Assembly (NCBI RefSeq): GCF_026168515.1
Contig: NZ_CP093443.1
Span: 806,001-870,000, forward strand
Reading direction: 5' to 3'
Origin: Brevibacterium spongiae
GTDB taxonomy: Bacteria > Actinomycetota > Actinomycetes > Actinomycetales > Brevibacteriaceae
DNA: 64,000 bases
Under the pieces are notes generated by a model. That model searched no databases. It worked only from the letters and a program-made list of their open reading frames with translations, and had not been told where the DNA came from. Both the position numbers and the translations under genes were made by a program. Positions within the stretch are counted from its first letter, which is position 1; each line of letters begins with the position of its first letter. This document shows positions 55,886 to 64,000 of this stretch, piece after piece.

Positions 55886-57045
55886 GCTCCGCTCCTGGCC
55901 TGGGCGTCGGTGAGGATCTTCGTCCGGATCTGATCGGCCGGAGTCTGCTTGCTCGGTTCGAGGCGGTCGAGGACCTTCTGCGCGGGGAAGATGAGGTCCT
56001 GTTCGTCGAGATCGGCCTTCTTCGCCTGCTCTGCCAGACCCTTCGTCCCTATCGGGTAGCCGATGTAGTCGAGCTGCTCGACGGCGGTGTCCGGAGAGAT
56101 CATGTGGTTGATGAACGCGTGCGCCGAATCCGGGTGCGGAGCACCGGTGGCGATCGCCCAACAGTCCATCCACAGATTCGCCGAGGGGGTCGGGAAGACG
56201 AACTTCCAGTTCTCCGGATCCTTGACCTCGGTCAGACCCTGCCGGGCGTCGCCGTTGTAGGCGTGCAGCAGGGTGAAGCTGCCTTGGATCATGCTGGTGG
56301 CGGCGTTGCCGACGTAGGCCTTCACGTTCGGGGCCAGCTCATCGACGATGATGTTCCGGGCCTTGTCGAGCTCGCCCTCGTCCTCGGTGTTGAGACCATA
56401 GCCGAGCGCGGCCAGGGCGATCGCTGAGACCTCCCACGGGTCCTCGAGCAGCGCAGTCGTGCCGGCCGCTTCCTTCTGCGCGGTGTCGAGGAAGTCCTGC
56501 CAGCTCGTGAGCTCCCGGTCGATCTTCGTCGTGTTGTAGACGAACCCCGTGGTGCCCCACGCCTTGCAGATCGAGTACGTGTTGTCGGGGTCGAAGTACT
56601 GATGCGTGAAGTTCGGGTCCATGTGCTCGAAGTTCGGGATCAGGCTGAGGTCGAGTTCCTGGAGCAGATCGTGTTCGAGCATCTGCGGAATGTTCGACCC
56701 CGTCGGCACGACCACGTCATAGCCGGAGGTGCCGCGTGAGGTCGAGAGCTTCGCGACGAGCTCCTCGTTCGACCCGTAGGCGTCGACCTGGACGAGGACG
56801 TCGTACTTCGATTTGAAGGCCTCGATGAGTTCGGGATTGTCGTAGTCACCCCAGGAGTAGAGGTTGAGCTTCGATTCGAGCTCTCCGTCGGTGGCCGGGG
56901 ACGCGGCCATCTTCGTGGTCTTCCCGCAAGCGCTCAGCGCACCGAGGCCGACCACGCCGAAACCGGCCAACAGCGCTCGCCGGGACAACCTCTCCGAGGC
57001 GGCCCGCGGAGCCAGGAATGTCACATCGGGTCTCGTTCGCGCCAT
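55882..57045 (-). CDS. potD: Polyamine-binding lipoprotein, PotD-like
   Basis: This 387-residue binding protein has an N-terminal twin-arginine-like signal (LSRRALLAGFGVVGLGALSAC) ending in a lipobox Cys, so it is probably exported through Tat or Sec and anchored in the membrane. The mature part matches spermidine/putrescine-binding proteins: LNLYSWGDYDNPELIEAF (a conserved opening), YDVVVPTGSNIPQML and WEVSAIALAALGYGLNT. The ATG at 57045 is preferred, as AAGGCGG lies upstream. A GTG 18 bases earlier is the alternative. Confidence 0.85.
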   Translation of the reverse strand: MARTRPDVTFLAPRAASERLSRRALLAGFGVVGLGALSACGKTTKMAASPATDGELESKLNLYSWGDYDNPELIEAFKSKYDVLVQVDAYGSNEELVAKLSTSRGTSGYDVVVPTGSNIPQMLEHDLLQELDLSLIPNFEHMDPNFTHQYFDPDNTYSICKAWGTTGFVYNTTKIDRELTSWQDFLDTAQKEAAGTTALLEDPWEVSAIALAALGYGLNTEDEGELDKARNIIVDELAPNVKAYVGNAATSMIQGSFTLLHAYNGDARQGLTEVKDPENWKFVFPTPSANLWMDCWAIATGAPHPDSAHAFINHMISPDTAVEQLDYIGYPIGTKGLAEQAKKADLDEQDLIFPAQKVLDRLEPSKQTPADQIRTKILTDAQARSGA

Positions 57046-57046
57046 C

Positions 57047-58276
57047 TCAGGCACCGCCTTCACGGTCGGAACCGAGCGATCCGGATTCTCCGGCAGAGGT
57101 TCCGGTCTGCCCGGCAGTGGTTCCGGTGTCCCCGGAGTAGACGGCGACGGCGGTGGCGTCCCAACTCAGCTCCACCTCGGTGTCGGCGGAGAAGATCTCC
57201 CGCCCGGCGGCGGGGACGCGGGCGAGGATCTCGTCGTTGTCGCCGACGACGATCATGTACTGGATGACATCGCCTAGGAACGAATACGACATGACCCGCC
57301 CGCGCGCGGTGTTCGTCGCCTGCTCACCCTGCCGGGCGGGTCCGACGGTCATCCGTTCGGGGCGGATGGCCGCGCGGACCCTGTCGCCGACCTGGAGTTC
57401 GTAGGCCTCCCCGGCTGCGGTGGCGGGCTTGGCAGCAGTCGTCGGTGCGGAGAGGACGGCGTTCGCCGTCCGCAGGGTCACGGACCCGGATTCGGCGGCG
57501 GCCACCTCGGCGGGGATGAAGTTCTGCTTGCCGATGAACCCCGCGACGAAGCCGTTGTGCGGGTTCGCGTAGATGTCCTCACCGGAACCGATCTGCTGGA
57601 TCACGCCGTCGTACATGACGACGATGCGATCACTCATCGCCAACGCCTCGTCCTGATCGTGGGTGACGAAGACGAAGGTCGTGTCGAGCTTCGTGTGGAG
57701 GCGTTTGAGTTCGAGCTGCATCTCCTCGCGCAGCTTCCGGTCGAGTGCGGACATCGGTTCGTCGAGGAGCAGGACCTGGGGTCGGTTGACGAGGGCGCGG
57801 GCCAAGGCGATGCGCTGCTGCTGACCGCCGGAGAGCTGCTCGGGTTTGCGCCCGGCGAAGTCCTCCATCTGCACGAGGGCGAGCACGTCGCGCACACGCT
57901 GGGCGATCTCGGGTTTGGGCACCTTCGCCTGCTTGAGCCCGTAGGCGATGTTGTCGGCGATGTTCATGTGCGGGAACAGCAGATACGACTGGAACACAGT
58001 GTTGACCGGACGCCGGTGCGGGGGCAGCGAGACGATGTCCTTGCCCGAGAGCAAGATCGCCCCGTCGGTGGGGGTTTCGAAGCCGGCGATCATCCGCAGC
58101 AGGGTCGTCTTCCCGCAGCCCGACGGGCCGAGCAAGGAGAGGAACTCACCGCGGTGGACGGACAGGTCGAGACGGGCGATGGCGGTGTTGTCGCCGAAGA
58201 CCTTCTTCACACCCTGGATCTCGAGGTGGTCGAGTCCGGCGGCGGGTGTCGTCTCTGCGGTCGCTGTGCTGGTCAT
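57047..58276 (-). CDS. potA: Polyamine-type ABC ATPase, PotA-like
   Basis: This 409-residue ATPase has Walker A GPSGCGKT (about 51-58), signature [15 protein letters not shown], Walker [13 protein letters not shown], switch His in [10 protein letters not shown] and a C-terminal TOBE-type regulatory domain (about 290-385) with an Ala/Thr/Gly-rich insertion and tail. It drives the PotB-PotC channel. It begins 15 nt after the amidohydrolase stop with GAAAGG as ribosome site. The D-loop and Q-loop ([11 protein letters not shown]) are intact. Confidence 0.9.
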   Translation of the reverse strand: MTSTATAETTPAAGLDHLEIQGVKKVFGDNTAIARLDLSVHRGEFLSLLGPSGCGKTTLLRMIAGFETPTDGAILLSGKDIVSLPPHRRPVNTVFQSYLLFPHMNIADNIAYGLKQAKVPKPEIAQRVRDVLALVQMEDFAGRKPEQLSGGQQQRIALARALVNRPQVLLLDEPMSALDRKLREEMQLELKRLHTKLDTTFVFVTHDQDEALAMSDRIVVMYDGVIQQIGSGEDIYANPHNGFVAGFIGKQNFIPAEVAAAESGSVTLRTANAVLSAPTTAAKPATAAGEAYELQVGDRVRAAIRPERMTVGPARQGEQATNTARGRVMSYSFLGDVIQYMIVVGDNDEILARVPAAGREIFSADTEVELSWDATAVAVYSGDTGTTAGQTGTSAGESGSLGSDREGGA

Positions 58277-58291
58277 GGTGGGCCTTTCGTC

Positions 58292-60055
58292 TCAGGCGGG
58301 AGCGGAGTCGGTGGGAGCGGGCGGCGGCGTGGGCCGGTGCGGCGGTGCCTGCGTTCGTGCCTGCGGCGGCAGTGTCGGTGCCTGCGCCGGCAGGGCGTCG
58401 TGGACGATCCGGCCGGCACAGATGGTCAGGTCGTTCGTGATGGCCGCGATCTCGCCGGGAGCGACTTCGAAGGGGTTCGCACTGGTCAGAGCGAGGTTCG
58501 CCGGTTCGCCGCGGCGAATGCCGCCGTTGGAGCGGGAGCGCAGCAGGTGAGCCGAGCCCGAGGTGTAGGCGCGCAGTGCGGTCTCCACGTCGAGGGCCTG
58601 CTCCGGCAGCAGCGGTGAGGTGTCGGCGGCGCCCGGATGGGAACGGTTGACGGCGACGTGGATCGCCTCCCAGGGGTTCGCGGTCGACACCGGCCAGTCC
58701 GAGCCCATCGCCAAGTGAGTGCCGGCGGCGGCGAAGGAGCCGAACGGGTAGAGCCACCCTGTGCGTTCGTCGCCGAGGACGGGGAGGTTGAGGTCGATCA
58801 TCTGCTCGTCATAGCAGGCCCACAGAGCCTGCAGGTTCGCGGTGACACCCAGCTGGGCGAAGCGGGGGACGTCGACGGGATCGACGACCTGGACGTGGGC
58901 GATGTGGTGACGGGCGTCGGCGCGGGGCGAACCGATCGCCGCGAACGCGTCGAGGGCGGCCCTGACCGCGGCATCGCCGATCGCATGGCAGTGGATGTCG
59001 AAACCGGCCCGATCGAGGGCGGCGAACGAGGCTTCGAGGTGGTCCTTCGTGAAGTAGCTCGTGCCGCGGCCGCCGCAGGTGCACGAGTATTCCGAGCTCA
59101 TAGCCGCGGTCCGGGATTCGACGATGCCGTCGAGCATGAACTTCACCGAGGTGGTGCGGAAGCGTCCTTCGGTGCGGGCCCGAGCGGTCAGTTCGGCCAC
59201 CTCGGCGTCGATGTCCGTGACCTCGCGCGGCCACCACAGGCTGCCGACGACCTCGGAGTGAAGATCGTCCGAGGCGGCGGCGCGGACATAGGTGTCATAG
59301 GGGTCGCGGTGCCCGCCGTAGTCACCGACGATGGCGTCCATCCACGCGGTGACGCCGAGGGAGTTGAGGTAGGACTGCCCGGCGAGCAGACCCGCGTGGA
59401 CCTCGGCGTCGGAGGCTGGGGGTACGTGGGCGGAGACGAGGTCGATCGCCGATTCGTGCAGACATCCGGTGGGAGTGCCGTGGGAGTCGGTGACGATGAC
59501 GCCGCCGGCCGGTGCCGTAGTCGTGGCGTCGAGTCCCGCGATGGTCAGTGCCGCAGTGTTCACCCATGCGGAGTGGTGGTCGGCGCTGAGCAGAATGGCC
59601 GGCCTGTCCGGGCAGGCGGCATCGAGGAGGTCTGCGGTCGGGTTGCCGCCGGGGAAGTCGGCCATCGACCATCCGCCGCCGATGACCCAGTTGGCAGTGG
59701 GGGCGGGCGAGTTCGTGGGATCCGGGATATCGGTGGCGTCCGCCTCGGCGGAGGTGGGGTTCTCTGCGTTCGTTGCGGCGACGTAGTCACGGATCATGTT
59801 CAGGGTCTCGGTGAGGCCGTCGGCGCCGCTGACATCGCAGGCCAGGGACTCCTGCCCGCCGAAGGTCGTGTGCACGTGGGCGTCGACGAAGCCGGGGGTG
59901 AGGAGGCGGCCGGTGGCGGCGATGACTCGATCCGCCGGTGACTGTGCGGGGCCGGTGCCGAGCTCGGTGATGAGGCCGTCGCGGATGCTCACCCGATTCT
60001 CCGGCCGGATCGAGTCCCCGTCGAAGATCGTGACGTCGAGGATGTCGATATCCAA
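58292..60055 (-). CDS. Amidohydrolase family 3 protein (YtcJ-like)
   Basis: This 587-residue metallo-hydrolase has the DAHVHTTFGG metal-binding motif (about residues 58-67), further ligands in DIHCHAIGD and HIAHVQ, and a late catalytic Asp in MGSDWPVS. YtcJ-type proteins have broad or unknown amide substrates. The start is placed at TTG 60055, with GGGAGG 5 nt upstream; a longer frame from GTG 60097 lacks a ribosome site. It is the first gene of the polyamine transporter operon, suggesting it acts on the imported compound or an amide derivative. The last 30 residues are Pro/Ala-rich. Confidence 0.8.
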   Translation of the reverse strand: MDIDILDVTIFDGDSIRPENRVSIRDGLITELGTGPAQSPADRVIAATGRLLTPGFVDAHVHTTFGGQESLACDVSGADGLTETLNMIRDYVAATNAENPTSAEADATDIPDPTNSPAPTANWVIGGGWSMADFPGGNPTADLLDAACPDRPAILLSADHHSAWVNTAALTIAGLDATTTAPAGGVIVTDSHGTPTGCLHESAIDLVSAHVPPASDAEVHAGLLAGQSYLNSLGVTAWMDAIVGDYGGHRDPYDTYVRAAASDDLHSEVVGSLWWPREVTDIDAEVAELTARARTEGRFRTTSVKFMLDGIVESRTAAMSSEYSCTCGGRGTSYFTKDHLEASFAALDRAGFDIHCHAIGDAAVRAALDAFAAIGSPRADARHHIAHVQVVDPVDVPRFAQLGVTANLQALWACYDEQMIDLNLPVLGDERTGWLYPFGSFAAAGTHLAMGSDWPVSTANPWEAIHVAVNRSHPGAADTSPLLPEQALDVETALRAYTSGSAHLLRSRSNGGIRRGEPANLALTSANPFEVAPGEIAAITNDLTICAGRIVHDALPAQAPTLPPQARTQAPPHRPTPPPAPTDSAPA

Positions 60056-60470
60056 AGCTGCCTCCCGACTGCGTTGTCGAAGATCAGGCGGAATCACGAT
60101 GGACGTGCTCCGCAGGCTGTCATTCTAAGGCGGGGCGGTCGGGGCCAGAAGAGCTTCCGCTCAGCCGTTACCCGTTCGTTCCCGTCGAGTGACCGCCACG
60201 ATTTGTGGCGCGCGTCACTGTTGAAGAACAGTAGTCGATGGCAGAGGCGAATTCCACCAATTTCGTTGGCTGAGACGGCTGATGCTGAACTATTTCTACT
60301 CGGCTGCACCGGTGGCCGCTGAATCAGTGTCGCGCTGTGCGTTTTCCGCAGGGCGTGCGGCAAGTGCGCACGGGGTCGGCGAGGAACATGCGCGTAGGGG
60401 TCGGGGCGCGAGGGGGCTCGCGTTCGTGGGTCGGCGTGAAGGACGCAGCGCGAAGGCTGTTGAATGCGTT
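60056..60470. other. Intergenic region between the amidohydrolase and purDC
   Basis: On the minus strand TAGAAT (about 60123-60128) may be the promoter of the amidohydrolase-pot operon. The rest (to 60470) shows no supported gene; it has short GC-rich stems only. Confidence 0.4.
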
Positions 60471-60543
60471 TGTGGTCACAGCGCCGAGGCGACTCAGCCG
60501 AATTCGGCGGATCTCCTCGGTGCTGTGACCACAGACGGTGAGG
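60471..60543. repeat. 73-nt nested inverted repeat downstream of purDC
   Basis: TGTGGTCACAGC (60471-60482) is repeated inverted at 60532-60543, with a second pair CCGAGG/CCTCGG inside and GCCGAATTCGGC (a 12-bp palindrome) at the centre. It could be the purDC terminator or a protein-binding element. No U-tract is seen on either strand. Confidence 0.5.
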
Positions 60544-60603
60544 TGCGGGTCCCAGCTGGGCGCGAGACCGCGGCGTGGGGCCGCGGGCCCGGCAAGGCGG
60601 GAC

Positions 60604-60687
60604 TCAGATGGGTGAGGTCTGGGCTCAGGCGGGGAAGGTCTGGGCTCAGCCGGGGAAGGACTGGACTCAGGCGGGGAAGGTCTGCCC
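60604..60687. repeat. Four 21-bp tandem repeats spanning the purDC stop
   Basis: Units of 21 bp start at 60604, 60625, 60646 and 60667. The last three match each other at most positions; the first matches at 17 of 21 with the second. The unit that includes 60667 encodes the C-terminal QTFPA and TGA of PurDC, and downstream units repeat this tail and stop in frame. Confidence 0.8.
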
Positions 60688-63012
60688 GGTGAGCTTCTCG
60701 AAGGCCTCGATGTAGCGGGCGCGGGTCTTCTCGACCACCTCGTCGGGCAGTGCCGGGGGCGGGGTGTCCGAGGACTTGTTCCAGCCGGACTCGGTGGTCA
60801 GCCAGTCGCGGACGAACTGCTTGTCGAAGCTCGACTGCGTCTGCCCGGGCTCATATCCCTCGGCATCCCAGAAGCGGGAGGAATCCGGGGTGAGCACCTC
60901 GTCGCCGAGGACGATCGTGCCATCGGCCAGGGTGCCGAACTCGAACTTCGTGTCGGCGAGGATGATTCCGCGTTCGCGCGCGATGGCTTCGGCGCGCTGA
61001 TAGATCTCCACGGTCAGGTCCCGCAGCTTCGCAGCAGTGTCATCGCCGACGGTCTTCGCGACGGCGTCGAAGCTGACGTTCTCATCGTGCTCACCGAGCT
61101 CGGCCTTCGTCGCCGGGGTGAAGATCGGGGGTTCGAGGCGGTCGGCCTCGACGAGTCCTGCCGGCAGCCGGATGCCGCAGACCGAACCGGTGGCCTGATA
61201 GTCGGCCCTGCCGGAACCGGTGAGGTACCCGCGGGCGACGCATTCGACGGGGAACATCGACAGGTTCGCAACGATGAGTCCGCGACCGCGCACGGCCTCG
61301 GGAACATCGGAGCTGATGACATGGTTGCCGATGATTTCGGAGAGCTGATCGAACCACCACAGGCTCAGCCCCGTGAGCACCTTGCCCTTGTCCGGGATCT
61401 CAGAATCGAGCACCCAGTCATAGGCGGAGATCCGGTCGGAGGCGACCATGAGCAGAGATTCCGCGCTGGCCGCATCGGCGGCGTCCGCAGGAATGTAGAG
61501 GTCGCGGACCTTGCCCGAGTACACGTGCTTCCAGCCCGGCAGCTCGGGAGCCGCGGCGGACAGGCCGGCGCCAGCGCCGGAACCTGCAGCGCCGGAACCT
61601 GCCGCGCCGGTACCTGCAGTGCCGGTGCCTGCCGCGCGGGAACCTGCAGGAGTGGGAGCGACCTCGGGGGCGGGGTAGATGTCGGCCAGTGCGATTCGGC
61701 CGGCGGCGGCCGCCTCGGCGATATCGGTCCGGTGCTGCTCACCGGCCCATTTGATCTCATCGATCGCCGCGTACGCCCGGGCCCTGGCATCGTCGAGGCC
61801 ATCGCCCAAGGACACGACGGAGAGCACGCGTCCGCCGGCGGTGACGATGTCACCGGTCTCGGCGATGTCCTTCGTGATCACAGCATCCTCGGGGGCGAAA
61901 CCGCCGCTGGAGCCGGTCGCGAGCTTCGTGCCGGCGTGCAGCACGCTGACGTCGGGCAGTGTTCCTGCCGTGTCGAGGCCGCGGATGATGTCGCCGGTGC
62001 CGGGTGTGCCCGGGTAGTTCTCCGCCGCCATGACCACCGTCACCGAGGCGCGCGGATCCCAGTCGAGGTCACCGACCTCCTCGAGACGGCCTTCGGCGGC
62101 TGCGAGCAGGGTCTGACCCAGCGGGCTCTGCAGTCGGGCGAGCACGGACTGGGTCTCGGGGTCGCCGAAGCGGACGTTGAACTCGACGACGCGCAGCCCC
62201 TTCGACGTCATGGCCAGTCCGCAGTAGAGGAGCCCGGTGAACGGGGTGCCGCGGCGAGCCATCTCATCGACGACGGGCTGGGCGACGGTGTCGATGATCT
62301 CCTCGACAGTGCCGGCCGGCAGCCACGGCAGCGGCGAATAGGCACCCATGCCGCCGGTGTTCGGGCCGGTGTCGCCGTCGCCGATGCGTTTGAAGTCCTG
62401 CGCCGGTGCCAGCGGGACCGTGGTCTTGCCGTCGCAGAGGACGAAGAGGGAGACCTCGGGGCCGTCGAGAAAGTCCTCGATGACGACACGATCGGAGACC
62501 TCGAGACAGGAGCGCGCATGGTCCAGCGCGGCATCGAAGTCGTCGGTGACGACGACGCCCTTGCCGGCGGCCAGTCCATCGGCCTTGACCACGTGCGGGG
62601 CGCCGAATTCGCGCAGCGCTGCAGAGGCCTCATCGGGAGAGTACGCGACCACGGTGCGTGCCGTCGGCACGTTCGCGGACTCCATGATCTCCTTCGCGAA
62701 CGCCTTCGACCCCTCGAGGTGGGCGGCTTCCGCACTGGGCCCGAAGACCGGGAATGAGGCTTCGCGCAGAGCGTCGGCGACGCCGGCGACCAGCGGAGCC
62801 TCGGGTCCGATGACGACGAGATCGACGTCGAGGGACTCGGCCAGCGCAGTCACGGCGGCCGCATCGGAGGCATCGACCGCCTCGGTGTGGGCGATCTGTG
62901 CGATCCCGGGATTGCCGGGTGCGGCGATGACGGCGTCGACCTGCGGGTCGCGCGAAAGGGCGAGGACAAGGGCGTGTTCACGGGCGCCCGAACCGATGAC
63001 AAGAACCTTCAC
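60667..63012 (-). CDS. purDC: Bifunctional PurD-PurC fusion: GAR synthetase and SAICAR synthase
   Basis: This 781-residue protein joins two purine enzymes. Residues 1-445 are PurD (phosphoribosylamine-glycine ligase): MKVLVIGSGAREHALV, the ATP-grasp segments VVKADGLAAGKGVVV and GPNTGGMGAYSP, and FNVRFGDPETQ. Residues about 487-781 are PurC (SAICAR synthase): VYSGKVRDLY, ASDRISAYDWVL and DTKFEFG. An Ala/Gly/Thr linker of about 40 residues connects them. The frame is uninterrupted, so this is a true fusion, not two genes. The GTG at 63012 is preceded at 6 nt by TAGGCT, a leaderless start. The enzymes catalyse non-consecutive steps. Confidence 0.93.
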   Translation of the reverse strand: MKVLVIGSGAREHALVLALSRDPQVDAVIAAPGNPGIAQIAHTEAVDASDAAAVTALAESLDVDLVVIGPEAPLVAGVADALREASFPVFGPSAEAAHLEGSKAFAKEIMESANVPTARTVVAYSPDEASAALREFGAPHVVKADGLAAGKGVVVTDDFDAALDHARSCLEVSDRVVIEDFLDGPEVSLFVLCDGKTTVPLAPAQDFKRIGDGDTGPNTGGMGAYSPLPWLPAGTVEEIIDTVAQPVVDEMARRGTPFTGLLYCGLAMTSKGLRVVEFNVRFGDPETQSVLARLQSPLGQTLLAAAEGRLEEVGDLDWDPRASVTVVMAAENYPGTPGTGDIIRGLDTAGTLPDVSVLHAGTKLATGSSGGFAPEDAVITKDIAETGDIVTAGGRVLSVVSLGDGLDDARARAYAAIDEIKWAGEQHRTDIAEAAAAGRIALADIYPAPEVAPTPAGSRAAGTGTAGTGAAGSGAAGSGAGAGLSAAAPELPGWKHVYSGKVRDLYIPADAADAASAESLLMVASDRISAYDWVLDSEIPDKGKVLTGLSLWWFDQLSEIIGNHVISSDVPEAVRGRGLIVANLSMFPVECVARGYLTGSGRADYQATGSVCGIRLPAGLVEADRLEPPIFTPATKAELGEHDENVSFDAVAKTVGDDTAAKLRDLTVEIYQRAEAIARERGIILADTKFEFGTLADGTIVLGDEVLTPDSSRFWDAEGYEPGQTQSSFDKQFVRDWLTTESGWNKSSDTPPPALPDEVVEKTRARYIEAFEKLTGQTFPA
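61574..61648 (-). repeat. Five 15-bp tandem repeats encoding the PurD-PurC linker
   Basis: Units of 15 bp begin at 61574, 61589, 61604, 61619 and 61634 (consensus GCGCCGGAACCTGCA). They encode the linker repeat of Ala, Gly, Thr and Ser. Because 15 is a multiple of 3, copy-number change would alter linker length without a frameshift. Confidence 0.8.
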
Positions 63013-63045
63013 GCCACCAGCCTAAAGGGTCGTAGGCTTGAGTGC
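63013..63045. promoter_or_regulatory. Short divergent leaderless promoter purDC/ansA
   Basis: Only 33 nt separate the start codons. TAGGCT is present on both strands, 63019-63024 (minus, 6 nt before GTG 63012) and 63033-63038 (plus, 7 nt before GTG 63046). Both -10 boxes fit leaderless starts, and each -35 region must lie within the opposite gene. Confidence 0.55.
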
Positions 63046-64000
63046 GTGACCTTCTCGACTTTCACCGCCGCCGACGCCGCCGAGCTCGCCGTGGTCATCC
63101 GTTCCGATTTCATCGAATCCCGGCACATCGGGTCCGCCGTCGTCCTCGACCCGCACGGATCACCGGTGATCCGCTTGGGTGCCCCCGAGGTTCCCGTCTT
63201 CACCCGGTCGAGCCTCAAACCGCTGCAGGCGATCGCCGCGATGAGCCTCGGCGCGCAGCTGACCGGGCCCGCCGCGGCCCTGGCCACGGCCTCGCACAAG
63301 TCCGAAGCCGGGCACGTGTCGGTCGTGTCCTCGATGCTCGAGTCCGCCGGGCTGAGCGTGTCCGATCTGCAGTGTCCCTCCGCCCATCCCGCCGACGGAG
63401 CCTTCCGCCGCGAACTGCAGGAACGCGCACGGGCACAGGGGGACGAGAACACCGACCCGCGCTCGCCCCTGTACTTCAACTGCTCGGGCAAGCACACGGC
63501 GTTCCTCGCCGCGGCCCGCGCCATCGGCGCCGACACCGCCACCTACCTCGACCCCGACCACCCCGTGCAGAAGAAGGTCGCCGAGGTGGTCACCGCCTTC
63601 GCTTCCGAAGACCCGGCCGCGGTCGGCGTCGACGGCTGCGGAGCTCCCGTGTTCGCACTCAGCCTCACCGGGCTGGCCCGGGCCATCGGCCGAGTCATGG
63701 CACTCGGCAGCGGGGGCGCCGACCTCGGTTCCGCCTCGGCGACGGGACAGGACTGGACTGCGTATGCGGGTGAAGCACGCACCCTCACCGAGGCGGTCTT
63801 CGCCGATCCGTGGGCGATTGAGGGCCACGGGAGGCCGAACACCACGGTGATCGAACGCCTCGGGATCTTCGCCAAGGGCGGGGCCGAAGGCGTCATCGTC
63901 ATGGCCACGCCCGCCGGATACTCGGTGGCGGTGAAGTGCCTCGACGGATCCTCCCGCGCCACCGGCCTCGTCGCTCTCACCCTGCTCAAACTGGTCGGCG
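63046..64000 (+). CDS. L-asparaginase (PF06089 type), 3' end beyond the window
   Basis: A continuous frame from GTG 63046 runs off the window (318 codons, no stop). It encodes the asparaginase/AnsA family that lacks the classic Thr motif: VIRSDFIESRHIGSAVVLD, FTRSSLKPLQAIAAMS, ASHKSEAGH and NCSGKHTAFL are the conserved segments. It would deamidate asparagine. The start is supported by TAGGCT 7 nt upstream. It is divergent from purDC. The annotated length is a lower bound. Confidence 0.85.
   Translation, partial: MTFSTFTAADAAELAVVIRSDFIESRHIGSAVVLDPHGSPVIRLGAPEVPVFTRSSLKPLQAIAAMSLGAQLTGPAAALATASHKSEAGHVSVVSSMLESAGLSVSDLQCPSAHPADGAFRRELQERARAQGDENTDPRSPLYFNCSGKHTAFLAAARAIGADTATYLDPDHPVQKKVAEVVTAFASEDPAAVGVDGCGAPVFALSLTGLARAIGRVMALGSGGADLGSASATGQDWTAYAGEARTLTEAVFADPWAIEGHGRPNTTVIERLGIFAKGGAEGVIVMATPAGYSVAVKCLDGSSRATGLVALTLLKLVG

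Noticed and set aside
63042-63773. 243-codon frame overlapping the asparaginase gene
   Set aside because: Its product is Arg-rich with no domain; the frame beginning at 63046 encodes a recognisable asparaginase.

Overview
The window reads as a chromosomal segment of a high-GC actinobacterium, most probably Brevibacterium (order Micrococcales). The main evidence is the 16S sequence, which matches what I remember of Brevibacterium 16S. Supporting signs are rRNA spacers without tRNAs, the extra stem-loop block in 23S domain III typical of high-GC Gram-positives, and many genes whose -10 box (TANNNT) lies 6-7 nt before the start codon, the arrangement of leaderless transcription. No tRNA, CRISPR array or prophage was seen.

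Layout, left to right. 1-6000: end of a DUF4166-like gene, a tctCBA tricarboxylate uptake operon (minus) and an oligopeptidase B gene. 6000-9250: a three-gene ABC importer of the TrpXYZ type with a structured leader. 9283-10536: a TetR gene with a perfect palindromic operator and a pair of SMR efflux genes. 10586-12453: doxX-folE facing a regulator with a cysteine cluster like SufR. 12922-16789: a BCCT carrier and choline sulfatase. 17009-26223: a SRPBCC-epimerase fusion, a MetE-like protein, two unknown membrane proteins, purL, trhO and a second epimerase.

26264-39866: two almost identical 5.95-kb rRNA operons (16S-23S-5S, each with its leader and terminator) in direct tandem. Only 1.7 kb separates them, and it holds a hipBA-type toxin-antitoxin pair. 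39954-46399: a DoxX-like membrane protein, a DUF6882 protein and a heterodimeric ABC exporter. 46837-51188: two paralogous secreted or surface proteins separated by an IS30-family element. 51312-52306: purQ and purS. 52410-60055: a polyamine-type ABC importer operon led by an amidohydrolase, followed by a PuuB-like oxidase. 60667-63012: a purD-purC gene fusion, divergent from a truncated L-asparaginase gene.

The purine genes all lie on the minus strand in the order purDC, purS, purQ, purL, but are separated by 8 kb and 27 kb of unrelated genes, as if an ancestral cluster had been opened by insertions. The features most worth a second look are the toxin-antitoxin pair between tandem rRNA operons, the Cys-pair repeat family of surface proteins around the IS30 element, the PurDC fusion whose linker and 3' end both consist of tandem repeats, and the SufR-like regulator facing doxX-folE.
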